A stretch of DNA of 7,883 bases from Firmicutes bacterium UBA5473 (lineage in GTDB: Bacteria > Bacillota > DTU084): NCBI GenBank assembly GCA_002427165.1, contig DIQB01000098.1, positions 42,135 to 50,017 of the forward strand. The letters run 5' to 3'. Shown here in pieces: positions 1 to 7,609 of this stretch (position 1 is its first letter; the number at the start of each line of letters is the position of its first letter). Made by a program: the position numbers and the translations under genes. Below the pieces are notes generated by a model that made no database searches, was not told the DNA's origin, and saw only the letters and a list, made by a program, of their open reading frames with translations.

Positions 1-1005
1 CGGGAGCTAGTGGACGCAGTAAAGGGGCGGGAGGTGCTGCTGGTAACCAGTGGTGCCATCGGCATCGGTTCTGCCAGACTCGGCTTTACTAGCAAGCCCA
101 AAACCATCCCAGCGAAACAGGCTGCAGCTGCAGTGGGACAGGGACTTTTAATGGAGATTTACGAAAAGTTTTTCAGCGAACAGGGCAAGGTAGTGGCCCA
201 GATCCTCCTCACCCGGGGAGATCTAGTGGACAGGCAACGCTATCTAAATGCAAAAAATGCCCTAGAAACTCTCTTGAGCTATGGGGTGATCCCCATTGTC
301 AACGAGAACGACACAGTTGCTGTAGATGAGCTGAAAATCGGTGATAATGATACATTAGCTGCAAATATCACAGCCTTGATTGGTGCAGATCTTCTTGTGA
401 TTCTCTCCGATGTAGATGGGCTCTACACTGCAGATCCCAGAGTTGATTGCGATGCTCGCAGGCTAGACGTAATCTACGAGATTACGCCTCAGGTTGAGGA
501 GCTAGCAGGCAGCGTAGGCAGCGCCTTTGGCACCGGTGGCATGCAGACCAAGCTGGCTGCAGCCAAGATTGCCACCAAAAGTGGCGCTTTTATGGCCATA
601 GCCAATGGGAGTAGAGGTGGCGTCCTCGCAGAGGTTTTAGCAGGAAGGTGTCCCGGTACACTTTTCTTGCCCCAAAATCCTCTGGCTTGCCGCAAGCTTT
701 GGCTGGCTTTCAATCCCCCTGTTTGTGGAAGTGTTTCAGTGGACCAGGGTGCCAAAGGGGCATTGCTCGAGCGGGGCAAGAGCCTCCTGCCCTCAGGTAT
801 TGTCTCCTGTGAGGGGGATTTTTTATCTGGCGATCTGGTGTCCATCTTGGGTCCAGATGGCCAAGAATTTGCCAGGGGCCTTGTGAACTACGAAGCCCGT
901 GAGCTGGCTAAAATAATTGGATTGCAAACTAGCCAAATCGAGGCGGCCCTAGGCCGCAGGGGCTATTTTGAGGCTATTCATCGGGATAACCTAGTTTTAC
1001 TCTAA
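1..1005 (+). CDS. proB: Glutamate 5-kinase (ProB), 5'-truncated by window edge
   Basis: Cytoplasmic kinase that phosphorylates L-glutamate to gamma-glutamyl phosphate with ATP, the first committed step of proline synthesis. The frame is open to base 1 (the first codons read R-E-L-V-D), so the GTG at position 10 is internal and not the start. About 33 N-terminal residues, including the Lys/Gly-Thr nucleotide-binding segment, lie outside the window compared with E. coli ProB. Visible family motifs are VTSGAI near the left edge, NEND (bases 301-312) and GDND (bases 340-351), both in the glutamate and feedback-proline binding region, and GTGGMQTK (bases 529-552) of the amino-acid kinase fold. The last ~75 residues, from about base 730, fit the C-terminal PUA domain found in full-length bacterial ProB, so this is the long form. 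It ends 26 bases before proA. Feedback inhibition by proline is known for the family but cannot be read from the sequence. Confidence 0.96.
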   Translation, partial: RELVDAVKGREVLLVTSGAIGIGSARLGFTSKPKTIPAKQAAAAVGQGLLMEIYEKFFSEQGKVVAQILLTRGDLVDRQRYLNAKNALETLLSYGVIPIVNENDTVAVDELKIGDNDTLAANITALIGADLLVILSDVDGLYTADPRVDCDARRLDVIYEITPQVEELAGSVGSAFGTGGMQTKLAAAKIATKSGAFMAIANGSRGGVLAEVLAGRCPGTLFLPQNPLACRKLWLAFNPPVCGSVSVDQGAKGALLERGKSLLPSGIVSCEGDFLSGDLVSILGPDGQEFARGLVNYEARELAKIIGLQTSQIEAALGRRGYFEAIHRDNLVLL

Positions 1006-1017
1006 ATGGCAAAGTAT

Positions 1018-1026
1018 AGAGGTGGA
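1018..1026 (+). promoter_or_regulatory. Ribosome binding site of proA
   Basis: The sequence AGAGGTGGA contains GAGGTG, a six-base match to the anti-Shine-Dalgarno complement. It lies 7 bases before the ATG at 1032 and fixes that start. It sits inside the 26-base gap after proB, consistent with one transcript. Confidence 0.8.
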
Positions 1027-1031
1027 TTTTT

Positions 1032-2282
1032 ATGACTGAGGAATTATTGAAACAGGCCCGCTCAGCCCATGAGGCCGCAAGGATTCTCAAAACCTGCTCT
1101 AGCAGTCAGAAGGACCAAGCCCTCACTGCCATGGCTCAGGCCCTACGAGAGAGGCAGGAGGAGATCCTCGCTGCCAACAAACTGGATCTAGAGCAGGGCA
1201 AAGAGCAGGGACTTGGCAGTGCTCTTTTGGACAGACTTGCCCTCAGCGAGGAGCGGCTCTGTGGCATCGCCACTGGCCTCGACGAGCTAGCAGCCCTGCC
1301 AGATCCAATCGGAGAGGTTTCGGGGATGTGGAAGCGGCCCAATGGACTTGAGGTAGGCCTTGTGCAGGTGCCCCTGGGTGTTGTGGCCATGATCTATGAG
1401 GCGAGACCCAATGTAACAGCAGATGCAGCAGGCTTGTGTCTGAAAGCAGGCAATGCTGTGGTGCTCCGCGGGGGTTCTGAGGCAATTCGTTCTAACCTTG
1501 CCATAGGCAAGGTAATTAGTGAGGCTGCCTGCGAAGCAGGCCTACCCCAGGGAGCAATTTCTGTAGTTCAAAATACTGACAGATCCCTGGTTGCTGAGCT
1601 AATCCGGCTTCGGGACTATATTGATGTGGTCATTCCCAGAGGTGGTGCAGGTCTCATCCGCACTGTGGTGGAGGGGGCAACTGTGCCTGTGATCGAGACA
1701 GGTGTTGGCAACTGCCACACCTATGTAGATAAGGATGCAGATCTGAAGATGGCCTTGGAGATTGCCATCAATGCCAAGGTGCAGCGGCCTGGGGTGTGCA
1801 ATGCCATGGAGACCCTTTTGGTTCATGAGGAGATTGCGCCCAAACTGCTTCCTACCTTGGGAGCAGAGCTGGGCAAGGCAAATGTCCAGCTGCGAGGTTG
1901 CAGCCGCGCCTGCCAGCTAATTCCCGCAGCATCTTTGGCAACAGATGAGGATTGGGCAAAGGAGTATTTGGATTATATTTTAGCGATCAGGGTTGTGTCT
2001 TCTTTTGATGAGGCCATCGCTCATATTACACAGTACTCAACAGGCCACTCTGAAGCAATTGTCACAGAGAATTACTCAGCTGCTAGAAGATTTTTAGCTG
2101 AGGTGGATGCAGCAGCTGTTTACGTAAATGCATCCACGCGGTTCACAGATGGTGCACAGTTTGGCCTCGGTGCCGAGATCGGGATTAGTACGCAGAAACT
2201 ACATGCCCGCGGCCCCATGGGCTTGACTGCCCTAACCACTACCAAGTATATTGTTTATGGCAATGGCCAAATTCGTTCATAG
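1032..2282 (+). CDS. proA: Gamma-glutamyl phosphate reductase (ProA)
   Basis: NADPH-dependent cytoplasmic enzyme that reduces gamma-glutamyl phosphate, the ProB product, to glutamate-5-semialdehyde, which cyclises to pyrroline-5-carboxylate for ProC. The 416 residues are a normal full length, with an aldehyde-dehydrogenase fold. Visible signatures are PLGVVAMIYEARPNVT (residues 114-129) and the following KAGNAVVLRGGSEA of the cofactor-binding domain, IPRGG (201-205), ETGVGNCHTYVD (222-233), the catalytic cysteine C256 in QRPGVCNAMET, and the family block GAEIGISTQKLHARGPMG (380-397). The ATG start is supported by the Shine-Dalgarno site and by the usual N-terminal helix beginning. ProB and ProA are known to act in sequence on a labile intermediate, and their adjacency here is the classic arrangement. 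No frameshift or missing catalytic residue was seen. Confidence 0.98.
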   Translation: MTEELLKQARSAHEAARILKTCSSSQKDQALTAMAQALRERQEEILAANKLDLEQGKEQGLGSALLDRLALSEERLCGIATGLDELAALPDPIGEVSGMWKRPNGLEVGLVQVPLGVVAMIYEARPNVTADAAGLCLKAGNAVVLRGGSEAIRSNLAIGKVISEAACEAGLPQGAISVVQNTDRSLVAELIRLRDYIDVVIPRGGAGLIRTVVEGATVPVIETGVGNCHTYVDKDADLKMALEIAINAKVQRPGVCNAMETLLVHEEIAPKLLPTLGAELGKANVQLRGCSRACQLIPAASLATDEDWAKEYLDYILAIRVVSSFDEAIAHITQYSTGHSEAIVTENYSAARRFLAEVDAAAVYVNASTRFTDGAQFGLGAEIGISTQKLHARGPMGLTALTTTKYIVYGNGQIRS

Positions 2283-2287
2283 GAGAG
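2281..2287 (+). promoter_or_regulatory. Ribosome binding site of nrdJ overlapping proA stop codon
   Basis: AGGAGAG begins inside the TAG stop of proA (2280-2282). AGGAG lies 9 bases before the ATG at 2295. Because the site shares bases with the upstream stop codon, translation of nrdJ may be coupled to proA (inference). Confidence 0.8.
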
Positions 2288-2294
2288 TTGGGAC

Positions 2295-4499
2295 ATGTTA
2301 CAGCTAACAGACAACGCAATTACAGTATTAGAACGCCGCTATTTGAGGCGCAACTCAGAAGGAGAACTTGTAGAGACACCAGAGGATCTTTTCCTGCGCG
2401 TGGCTCGGGCCATCGCCCAGGTGGAGGAAAATTTCGGTACACCACAGGAGGAGATCGATAGTTTAGCACAAACTTTCTATGAGCTCATGTGCAAACTGGA
2501 CTTTTTGCCCAACTCTCCTACGCTGATGAATGCAGGCCGAGAGCTAGGGCAGCTCTCAGCTTGCTTTGTCCTGCCTGTGGATGATTCCATGGAGGCCATT
2601 TTCGATGCCATCAAATATGCAGCTTTGATTCATAAAAGTGGAGGAGGAACGGGTTTTGCCTTCTCTCGCCTCAGACCTAAAAGTGATCATGTCTCCAGTA
2701 CAGGCGGCGTGGCCAGCGGTCCTATTTCCTTTATGAAAGTGTTCAACGCTGCAACCCAAGCTGTGATCCAGGGGGGCAAACGCCGGGGTGCCAATATGGG
2801 CGTTTTGCGGGTTGATCACCCAGATATTTTAGAGTTTATCAGGGCGAAAACAGACGAAAATGAGCTCACAAACTTCAACATCTCTGTGGCCCTAACAGAC
2901 GAGTTCATGGCGGCTGTAGCAGATGGGCGCCATTACGATCTCATCAATCCCCGCACAGGGGAGAAGGCAGGCTCTCTGCCTGCCGGTGAAGTGTTTGATT
3001 TGATAATTGAGGGGGCCTGGCGCAACGGGGACCCTGGGGTTGTCTTTATCGACAGTGTGAATAAATTTAACCCCACGCCTCAGCTGGGGCAGATCGAAGG
3101 CACGAACCCCTGCGGCGAGGTACCGCTACTTCCCTACGAGAGCTGCAACTTGGCTTCAATTAACCTCTCTAAGATGGTTTCAGGGAACAGGGTGGACTGG
3201 GACAAGCTTGCCAGTACCACAAGAATTTTGGTGAGGTTTTTGGATAATGTGATCGAGGCAAATCAATACCCACTGCCTCAGATCGACAAGCAAACCAAGC
3301 TTAGCCGTAAGATCGGCCTTGGTGTGATGGGCTTTGCTGATATGCTGATTCAGCTGGGTATCCCCTATAATTCAGAGGAAGCAGTGAGCCTCGCCGAAGA
3401 GCTGATGTGTTTCATTCAAAAAGAGGGCAGGGAGGCTTCAGTGGAGCTGGGTAAGATCCGGGGTAGTTTTCCAGCTTTCTCTGAGAGCATCTACAAAGAC
3501 CAGTATCCTGCTCTTCGTAACGCCACAGTAACCACTGTGGCCCCTACAGGCACCATCAGCATCATCGCTGGCTGTTCCTCTGGGATTGAGCCCTTGTTTG
3601 CAGTTTGCTATGTGCGCAATGTCCTAGATCAGGACAGGCTTTTGGAGGTGCATCCTCTCTTTGCTGAAAAGGTCCGGGAAGTGGGGATCTATTCTCAGGA
3701 GCTAATGGAAAAAGTGGCAGCAGAGGGTACAATTGCTCACATCGATGAGATTCCTCAGGAGATCCGTGATCTGTATGTCACGGCCCATGATGTCACTCCC
3801 CAGTGGCATATTAAGACCCAGGCTGCGTTCCAAAAGGGAACAGACAATGCTGTCTCAAAGACAGTTAATTTGCCCAACCAGGCCACAGTAGAGGATGTGC
3901 GGCAGGTTTATCACCTAGCCTACCAAACAGGCTGCAAGGGCGTCACCGTATACAGAGACGGCAGCCGGGATGCGCAGGTACTAGAGGTTACCAAAAAAGA
4001 GAAGCCTCAGGCCTCAGCCCGCAATGCGATTTTGCCTCGGAAGCGCCCGGCTGTAACCCAAGGCGTTACCCACAGGGTGCAAACAGGCTGTGGTAATGTA
4101 TATGTAACTGTTAATTCAGATGGAGAGGGCCTATGTGAGGTCTTCACCCAGATCGGTAAATCCGGTGGCTGTGCAGCAGCCCAGTCTGAGGCCATCAGCC
4201 GTCTAGTTTCGTTGGCTCTGAGGGCTGGCGTGAAGGTGGAGGCAATTGCCAAACATCTCCGGGGCATTCGTTGTCCATCCCCTGCCTGGCAGGCAGGAGA
4301 GGTAATTTGCTCCTGTCCCGATGCCATCGGCCGGGTCCTTGCCAACTATATCAATGGTGCAGATGAGCTGTGCGCCGCAGATGAGGTGGAGGAGAAGCTT
4401 AATAACTTCCAGGGTGCTTGCCCAGATTGCGGCTCCCATATGAAACACGTGGATGGTTGCGCAGTTTGTATCGCCTGTGGTTATTCCCGTTGTAGTTAA
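2295..4499 (+). CDS. nrdJ: Adenosylcobalamin-dependent (class II) ribonucleotide reductase
   Basis: Reduces ribonucleotides to deoxyribonucleotides using a thiyl radical generated from adenosylcobalamin, so it works with or without oxygen. The 734-residue protein shows the class II layout: LPNSPTLMNAG (71-81); first redox cysteine C90; FNISVALTDEFM (194-205); the active-site block NPCGE with N271, C273 (thiyl radical position) and E275; second redox cysteine C284 in ESCNLASINL, eleven residues on as in Thermotoga NrdJ; and the phosphate-binding APTGTIS (416-422). Next come SKTVNLP (521-527), a TSCPD-type domain (about 595-690, with SCPDAIGRVL), and a cysteine-rich tail with C709, C712, C722, C725, C728 and C733, expected to relay electrons to the active site and/or bind metal. 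Only ~70 residues precede the first motif, so there is no room for an N-terminal ATP-cone. It lies 12 bases after proA and four bases before a terminator hairpin, so it closes the operon. Confidence 0.97.
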   Translation: MLQLTDNAITVLERRYLRRNSEGELVETPEDLFLRVARAIAQVEENFGTPQEEIDSLAQTFYELMCKLDFLPNSPTLMNAGRELGQLSACFVLPVDDSMEAIFDAIKYAALIHKSGGGTGFAFSRLRPKSDHVSSTGGVASGPISFMKVFNAATQAVIQGGKRRGANMGVLRVDHPDILEFIRAKTDENELTNFNISVALTDEFMAAVADGRHYDLINPRTGEKAGSLPAGEVFDLIIEGAWRNGDPGVVFIDSVNKFNPTPQLGQIEGTNPCGEVPLLPYESCNLASINLSKMVSGNRVDWDKLASTTRILVRFLDNVIEANQYPLPQIDKQTKLSRKIGLGVMGFADMLIQLGIPYNSEEAVSLAEELMCFIQKEGREASVELGKIRGSFPAFSESIYKDQYPALRNATVTTVAPTGTISIIAGCSSGIEPLFAVCYVRNVLDQDRLLEVHPLFAEKVREVGIYSQELMEKVAAEGTIAHIDEIPQEIRDLYVTAHDVTPQWHIKTQAAFQKGTDNAVSKTVNLPNQATVEDVRQVYHLAYQTGCKGVTVYRDGSRDAQVLEVTKKEKPQASARNAILPRKRPAVTQGVTHRVQTGCGNVYVTVNSDGEGLCEVFTQIGKSGGCAAAQSEAISRLVSLALRAGVKVEAIAKHLRGIRCPSPAWQAGEVICSCPDAIGRVLANYINGADELCAADEVEEKLNNFQGACPDCGSHMKHVDGCAVCIACGYSRCS

Positions 4500-4502
4500 A
4501 GA

Positions 4503-4533
4503 AAGGGAGCCTTCCCAAAAAGAAGGCTCCCTT
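4503..4533 (+). terminator. Intrinsic terminator hairpin after nrdJ
   Basis: A perfect 12-bp stem, AAGGGAGCCTTC paired with GAAGGCTCCCTT, around a 7-base loop, starting four bases after the nrdJ stop. The downstream sequence AAGAATTTCTAATTCTAG is T-rich but lacks a continuous T run. The minus-strand side reads TCTTTAACT, so the hairpin may also act as a backup terminator for the opposing gene. Confidence 0.78.
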
Positions 4534-4594
4534 AAGAATTTCTAATTCTAGTTTTCATGGGTAGTGGCAGTAAAGATTATTTTGGGACAAACAA

Positions 4595-4621
4595 GGGGGC
4601 AGAGCATTTCGCTCTGCCCCC
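4595..4621 (-). terminator. Intrinsic terminator hairpin of the minus-strand surface protein gene
   Basis: A perfect 11-bp GC-rich stem, GGGGGCAGAGC with GCTCTGCCCCC, and a 5-base loop. Read on the minus strand it lies 24 bases after the TAA stop and is followed by TTGTTTGT, a terminator-like T-rich tail. On the plus strand the flank after the stem (AAGCTG) is not T-rich, so the main direction is minus. Confidence 0.8.
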
Positions 4622-4645
4622 AAGCTGTTTAAAAAACTTGCTATT

Positions 4646-7603
4646 TTAGAAATGGAAGCTAGCGCCGAGGCTGAGGCAAGATTGCCCTTGGATGCTGATG
4701 GGCTTCGGATAATCTGTAGTCTCAATACCCTTCGCGAAGACGCTTCCCAGGGAGTATTTGTAGCTAGAGATGGTTCCCCCTGGCAAAGAGCTGTATTGTC
4801 CCTCTATGCTCAAATTAGGTGTGAGCTTAAACCTCACGCCTAAGCTCGTGGTTCCACCGAAGGAGGACCAGGCACTTAGGTTGATGGTGGTACCTGGGGG
4901 ATGTATTCTCTCGCCGTCATTGTAGCCTTCATCCCCGGGCCCTGCTTTCTCTAGTTTGTTTTGGCAATTGATCAGGTATTTCCCCAGGCCAATGCCACCG
5001 AACAATTCCAGATAATCCCCAAGGGGAAGGGAGAGGTTGATGCTGCTGGCCATATTCAGTAGATACCCCCCAGCTGGAGCGAATTCATTTGAGATGAGAA
5101 GGGGATTCTCAAACCCCCGCAGGGAAAAGCCCAGGCTGATTTTGAAAAAGTCCCCATAGCTTAAGGGGAGATTCAATGACATGGGCAAGAGGAGACTGGG
5201 ACTTGCCTCTGCTGAGTCCTTTTGCTCTGCACTGAACGCGTACTCATCCCAATCATCGTCAGTTAAAAGAGCATAGATTGTTTTCCCCCCACCCTGTGTG
5301 GTAAGGGGAAGGGAGCCACCTAGTGGTACGTGCGCAGAAAAGCTAGCAGTGGCTCTTTTGGTTCTTGGTTGTGGTTCAGCAGGATACCAAAGCCCCGCTA
5401 ACTGAGGCGTAGCCTGCGGTGTTGTCACAACAGCAGGCGTTGCCAAGAGCGCAGGCGCTATCGCTAGTGTCTGAGATTGGGGGCTCTCTGTGCTTAATTC
5501 GAAGATCGGGGAGAGATTGCTTTGCATGGGAGAGAAAAAAAGATTCCATGGCTCTTGATTAGGGCTTTGATTAACCACAGCTGTGACAACAAAATTATCA
5601 AAATAAGCATCAAGGGGGACTTTGCTCCCAGAACTCAGCATCAGGCCCACCTGGCAAGATTGGGGTGCAGCATGGGTTTTTCGAGTTAGATACTTGTTGT
5701 TCAGATACACTTCAAGGTTATTGTTGGCCTGGACAATTTTTAAGCGATTTGTGTTGCCACTGAGAGCTAGCCTCGAGCCTTGGGCGATAGTTTCCTTGCG
5801 CCCATATTGATATTTATAAACAGCCCAGGTGCGATTTTGGGGGTTCAGCGTGAAGAGGGAAAAATTATCCCCAGCTGTTACATTGAAAACCAGACCTGCC
5901 TCACCTGGGTATCTTGAGTCAAATTTCAGATCTACCTCTAGCTGATAGCTGGCTGTAGGCACCCGAGTGGGAGCAAGATAGCTGTAACCTGTATTGGGCT
6001 GATTAATTCTCAACCAGTATTCACCGCTTCTGTAGCTGGCACTGGTGCCCTGGTAATTACCTGTGGGCCAGCCACCTCTACTATTTGAGAAGTTATCGGA
6101 AAACAGCACCTTAGGCTGGGGTTCCACATAAGTGCCTGAGAGCGTGATTTTGAAATTATCAAAGGTGAATTCAACAGGTGTCTTCTGCCCTGATGCGATC
6201 CAGAGCCCAGCTTTGGTGTTTTTTGGCGGTTGATTAATGTTAACGCCACCTAGATATTGGCTGCCTAAATAGAGATCCAGTCTTCTGCCCTGTTGGCGAA
6301 CTGTGAGCTTGTGGGTGCCCTTTTGACTTAGAGACGAGAGCTTTGTCTCCCGGATCAAAGTGTACCAACGGTTTGATTCTAACCTCATGAGACTATAGGT
6401 GTGGCTCGTGGGATCAACCTGGAACAGATAGAAATTGCGATCATCGAGATAATTGAAGATGAGGCCAGCCTTACCCTCTTTCTTCTGGTTCTCTAGCTCC
6501 ACCTCTACTGTGAAGTCTTGATGGGGGATTGTGATGGGAGCTAGATATTTTAAACCTTGATTTTTGCGGTCAAGCTTAATCTCGTAGACGCCCTTTTTAA
6601 CCCGATCCCGGGCACCGGGATATGAGCCCCAACTCTGCTCTTTGTCGAAGCCTTGAGTATAGTAGACCCGCTCTTGGCCAGGCAGTGGTCTGGGGGGCTC
6701 AGGTCTTGGGGGATCCGGTTTGATTGGGTCAGGCTTTTGGGGGGCAGGATCTGTGACCTTTGCCAGCCAGATCTGAGAGCGCCCCCTGGCGTCTTTTTGC
6801 GCAAAGAAGAAGGCATCAGGGCCATACCAGCCAACTAGCTCCATCTGGCCTGAGGCCAACATCAGTCTGTTGTCTCCATTCTTATTTGCAGACCAGAGCG
6901 TGGAAATGTTGGAGCTGGCATCTTTGTAAACCAGTCTCTCGCCATTAGTCGACCAGCTATGGCTCGCGATTGTGGAGTGGCCATTTAATGTGAAGAGCAA
7001 GGACTGTCTGCCACTACTGTCAGAGGCCCATAGCTGGGGATAGGAGAGAAGTCGTTTTCTGGCAAAGGTAATGACGCCATCTCGTCGCCAATGGAGGCTC
7101 GTGATTTGCGAGAAAAAATCTCCGGAAATAATTTTTTTGCCAGTCTCCGATCTTAGATCGAGAATATGTAGGTCTCGTCCCTGTTGGTAAACTAGCTGGG
7201 TGCCAGCTGTATTGATCGCGAAAAGCTCAGCTGCCTCTATTAGCTGTTTTGTTTTGCCATCTAAAGTGAGTGAGGTGAGGGTGCCTGGCCCATTTTGTCT
7301 GGAGCTCTCAATAAAAGCTAACCAGTTTCCTGTGGGCGCCCACTGGAGTTCGGCAATTTGATTGTAGGTTTCATATAGTTTTCTGGCACCAGTTTGAGAT
7401 GTCCCTTTCTCTGGAGAGAAGGGTTTGGTGTAGATCACATTTTTTCCGTTTTGGTTTTGGCAATAGGCAACTAGCTTATTGCCAGGGGCTAAAACAGGAT
7501 TTATCAATCCATCCCCCTCGAAGGTGATCTGTGTTACTTCCAGTGCTAGAGCGAACTGACAGGTTAAAAAGAGGATACATAATGAGAGGAACAATTTACG
7601 CAT
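4646..7603 (-). CDS. Secreted multidomain protein: TolB-like propeller, two ConA/LamG-like modules, C-terminal outer-membrane barrel-like region
   Basis: Unrecognised protein of 985 residues, described from its visible parts. Residues 1-20 are a signal peptide (MRK, hydrophobic core, ALA cleavage site). Residues ~21-286 hold about six repeats of the TolB/WD40-like form (x-W-x-G-x-x-L-V/A-F/Y, then a strand ending in DG or NG), a likely six-bladed propeller. Residues ~287-309 are a proline-rich linker with repeated K/R-P-D/E-P. Two related ConA/LamG-like beta-sandwich modules follow (~310-490 and ~498-678). A Ser/Thr/Pro/Ala-rich linker reaches ~749. The rest alternates hydrophobic strands with polar turns and ends in LSLGASFHF, with the C-terminal Phe typical of outer-membrane barrels. 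No glycoside-hydrolase catalytic motif is seen, so binding or display is likelier than catalysis. The ATG at 7603 is preferred to a TTG seven codons upstream, because the Shine-Dalgarno site lies between them. Monocistronic by context. Domain calls are by eye. Confidence 0.85.
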   Translation of the reverse strand: MRKLFLSLCILFLTCQFALALEVTQITFEGDGLINPVLAPGNKLVAYCQNQNGKNVIYTKPFSPEKGTSQTGARKLYETYNQIAELQWAPTGNWLAFIESSRQNGPGTLTSLTLDGKTKQLIEAAELFAINTAGTQLVYQQGRDLHILDLRSETGKKIISGDFFSQITSLHWRRDGVITFARKRLLSYPQLWASDSSGRQSLLFTLNGHSTIASHSWSTNGERLVYKDASSNISTLWSANKNGDNRLMLASGQMELVGWYGPDAFFFAQKDARGRSQIWLAKVTDPAPQKPDPIKPDPPRPEPPRPLPGQERVYYTQGFDKEQSWGSYPGARDRVKKGVYEIKLDRKNQGLKYLAPITIPHQDFTVEVELENQKKEGKAGLIFNYLDDRNFYLFQVDPTSHTYSLMRLESNRWYTLIRETKLSSLSQKGTHKLTVRQQGRRLDLYLGSQYLGGVNINQPPKNTKAGLWIASGQKTPVEFTFDNFKITLSGTYVEPQPKVLFSDNFSNSRGGWPTGNYQGTSASYRSGEYWLRINQPNTGYSYLAPTRVPTASYQLEVDLKFDSRYPGEAGLVFNVTAGDNFSLFTLNPQNRTWAVYKYQYGRKETIAQGSRLALSGNTNRLKIVQANNNLEVYLNNKYLTRKTHAAPQSCQVGLMLSSGSKVPLDAYFDNFVVTAVVNQSPNQEPWNLFFSPMQSNLSPIFELSTESPQSQTLAIAPALLATPAVVTTPQATPQLAGLWYPAEPQPRTKRATASFSAHVPLGGSLPLTTQGGGKTIYALLTDDDWDEYAFSAEQKDSAEASPSLLLPMSLNLPLSYGDFFKISLGFSLRGFENPLLISNEFAPAGGYLLNMASSINLSLPLGDYLELFGGIGLGKYLINCQNKLEKAGPGDEGYNDGERIHPPGTTINLSAWSSFGGTTSLGVRFKLTPNLSIEGQYSSLPGGTISSYKYSLGSVFAKGIETTDYPKPISIQGQSCLSLGASFHF
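5570..6676 (-). repeat. Tandem duplicated ConA/LamG-like module within the surface protein
   Basis: Two ~180-residue units (bases 6676-6134 and 6112-5570) align by eye through the same landmarks: F-D/F-S-D-N-F start with an S/G-W turn; G-V/E-Y then G-L/Y-x-Y-L-A-P; V/L-E-V-E/D-L; A-G-L-I/V-F-N; N-F-Y/S-L-F; K-L-T/K-I-V; L-D/E-V/L-Y-L; A/V-G-L-W/M; and F-D-N-F-K/V at the end. The copies have diverged well beyond nucleotide identity, so this is an old domain duplication and not a recent repeat. The final FDNF motif is typical of carbohydrate-binding or adhesive jelly-roll modules in secreted bacterial proteins (family knowledge). Confidence 0.75.
6677..6745 (-). other. Proline-rich linker coding segment between propeller and lectin-like modules
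   Basis: This encodes about 23 residues with repeated K/R-P-D/E-P units (KPDP, KPDPPRPEPPRP). Such segments form extended, protease-resistant spacers in secreted proteins. It marks the boundary between the propeller and the first beta-sandwich module. Confidence 0.75.
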
Positions 7604-7609
7604 GGAAAT

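Noticed and set aside
10..12. GTG as start codon of proB
   Set aside because: The frame stays open to base 1 and the upstream codons continue the conserved ProB helix. The family needs ~33 further N-terminal residues, so the true start is outside the window.
489..845. Minus-strand open frame of 118 codons inside proB
   Set aside because: Antisense shadow of a strongly conserved gene, with Pro/Ser/Arg-rich low-information translation and no ribosome binding site.
4007..4448. Two overlapping minus-strand open frames inside nrdJ
   Set aside because: They lie opposite conserved nrdJ codons, including the TSCPD and cysteine-rich tail. No protein-like features or start signals were seen.
4652..4843. 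Plus-strand open frame of 63 codons opposite the C-terminus of the surface protein
   Set aside because: It lies fully antisense to the barrel-like region and no upstream ribosome binding site was noted.
6692..6744. Four G-runs on the plus strand as a possible G-quadruplex
   Set aside because: The loops are 10-13 bases, too long for a stable quadruplex, and the runs are explained by repeated proline codons on the minus strand.
7558..7603. Lipoprotein signal (cysteines in the N-terminal hydrophobic segment)
   Set aside because: The residues before the cysteines (Leu or Thr at -1) do not fit a lipobox, while an A-L-A site fits signal peptidase I.
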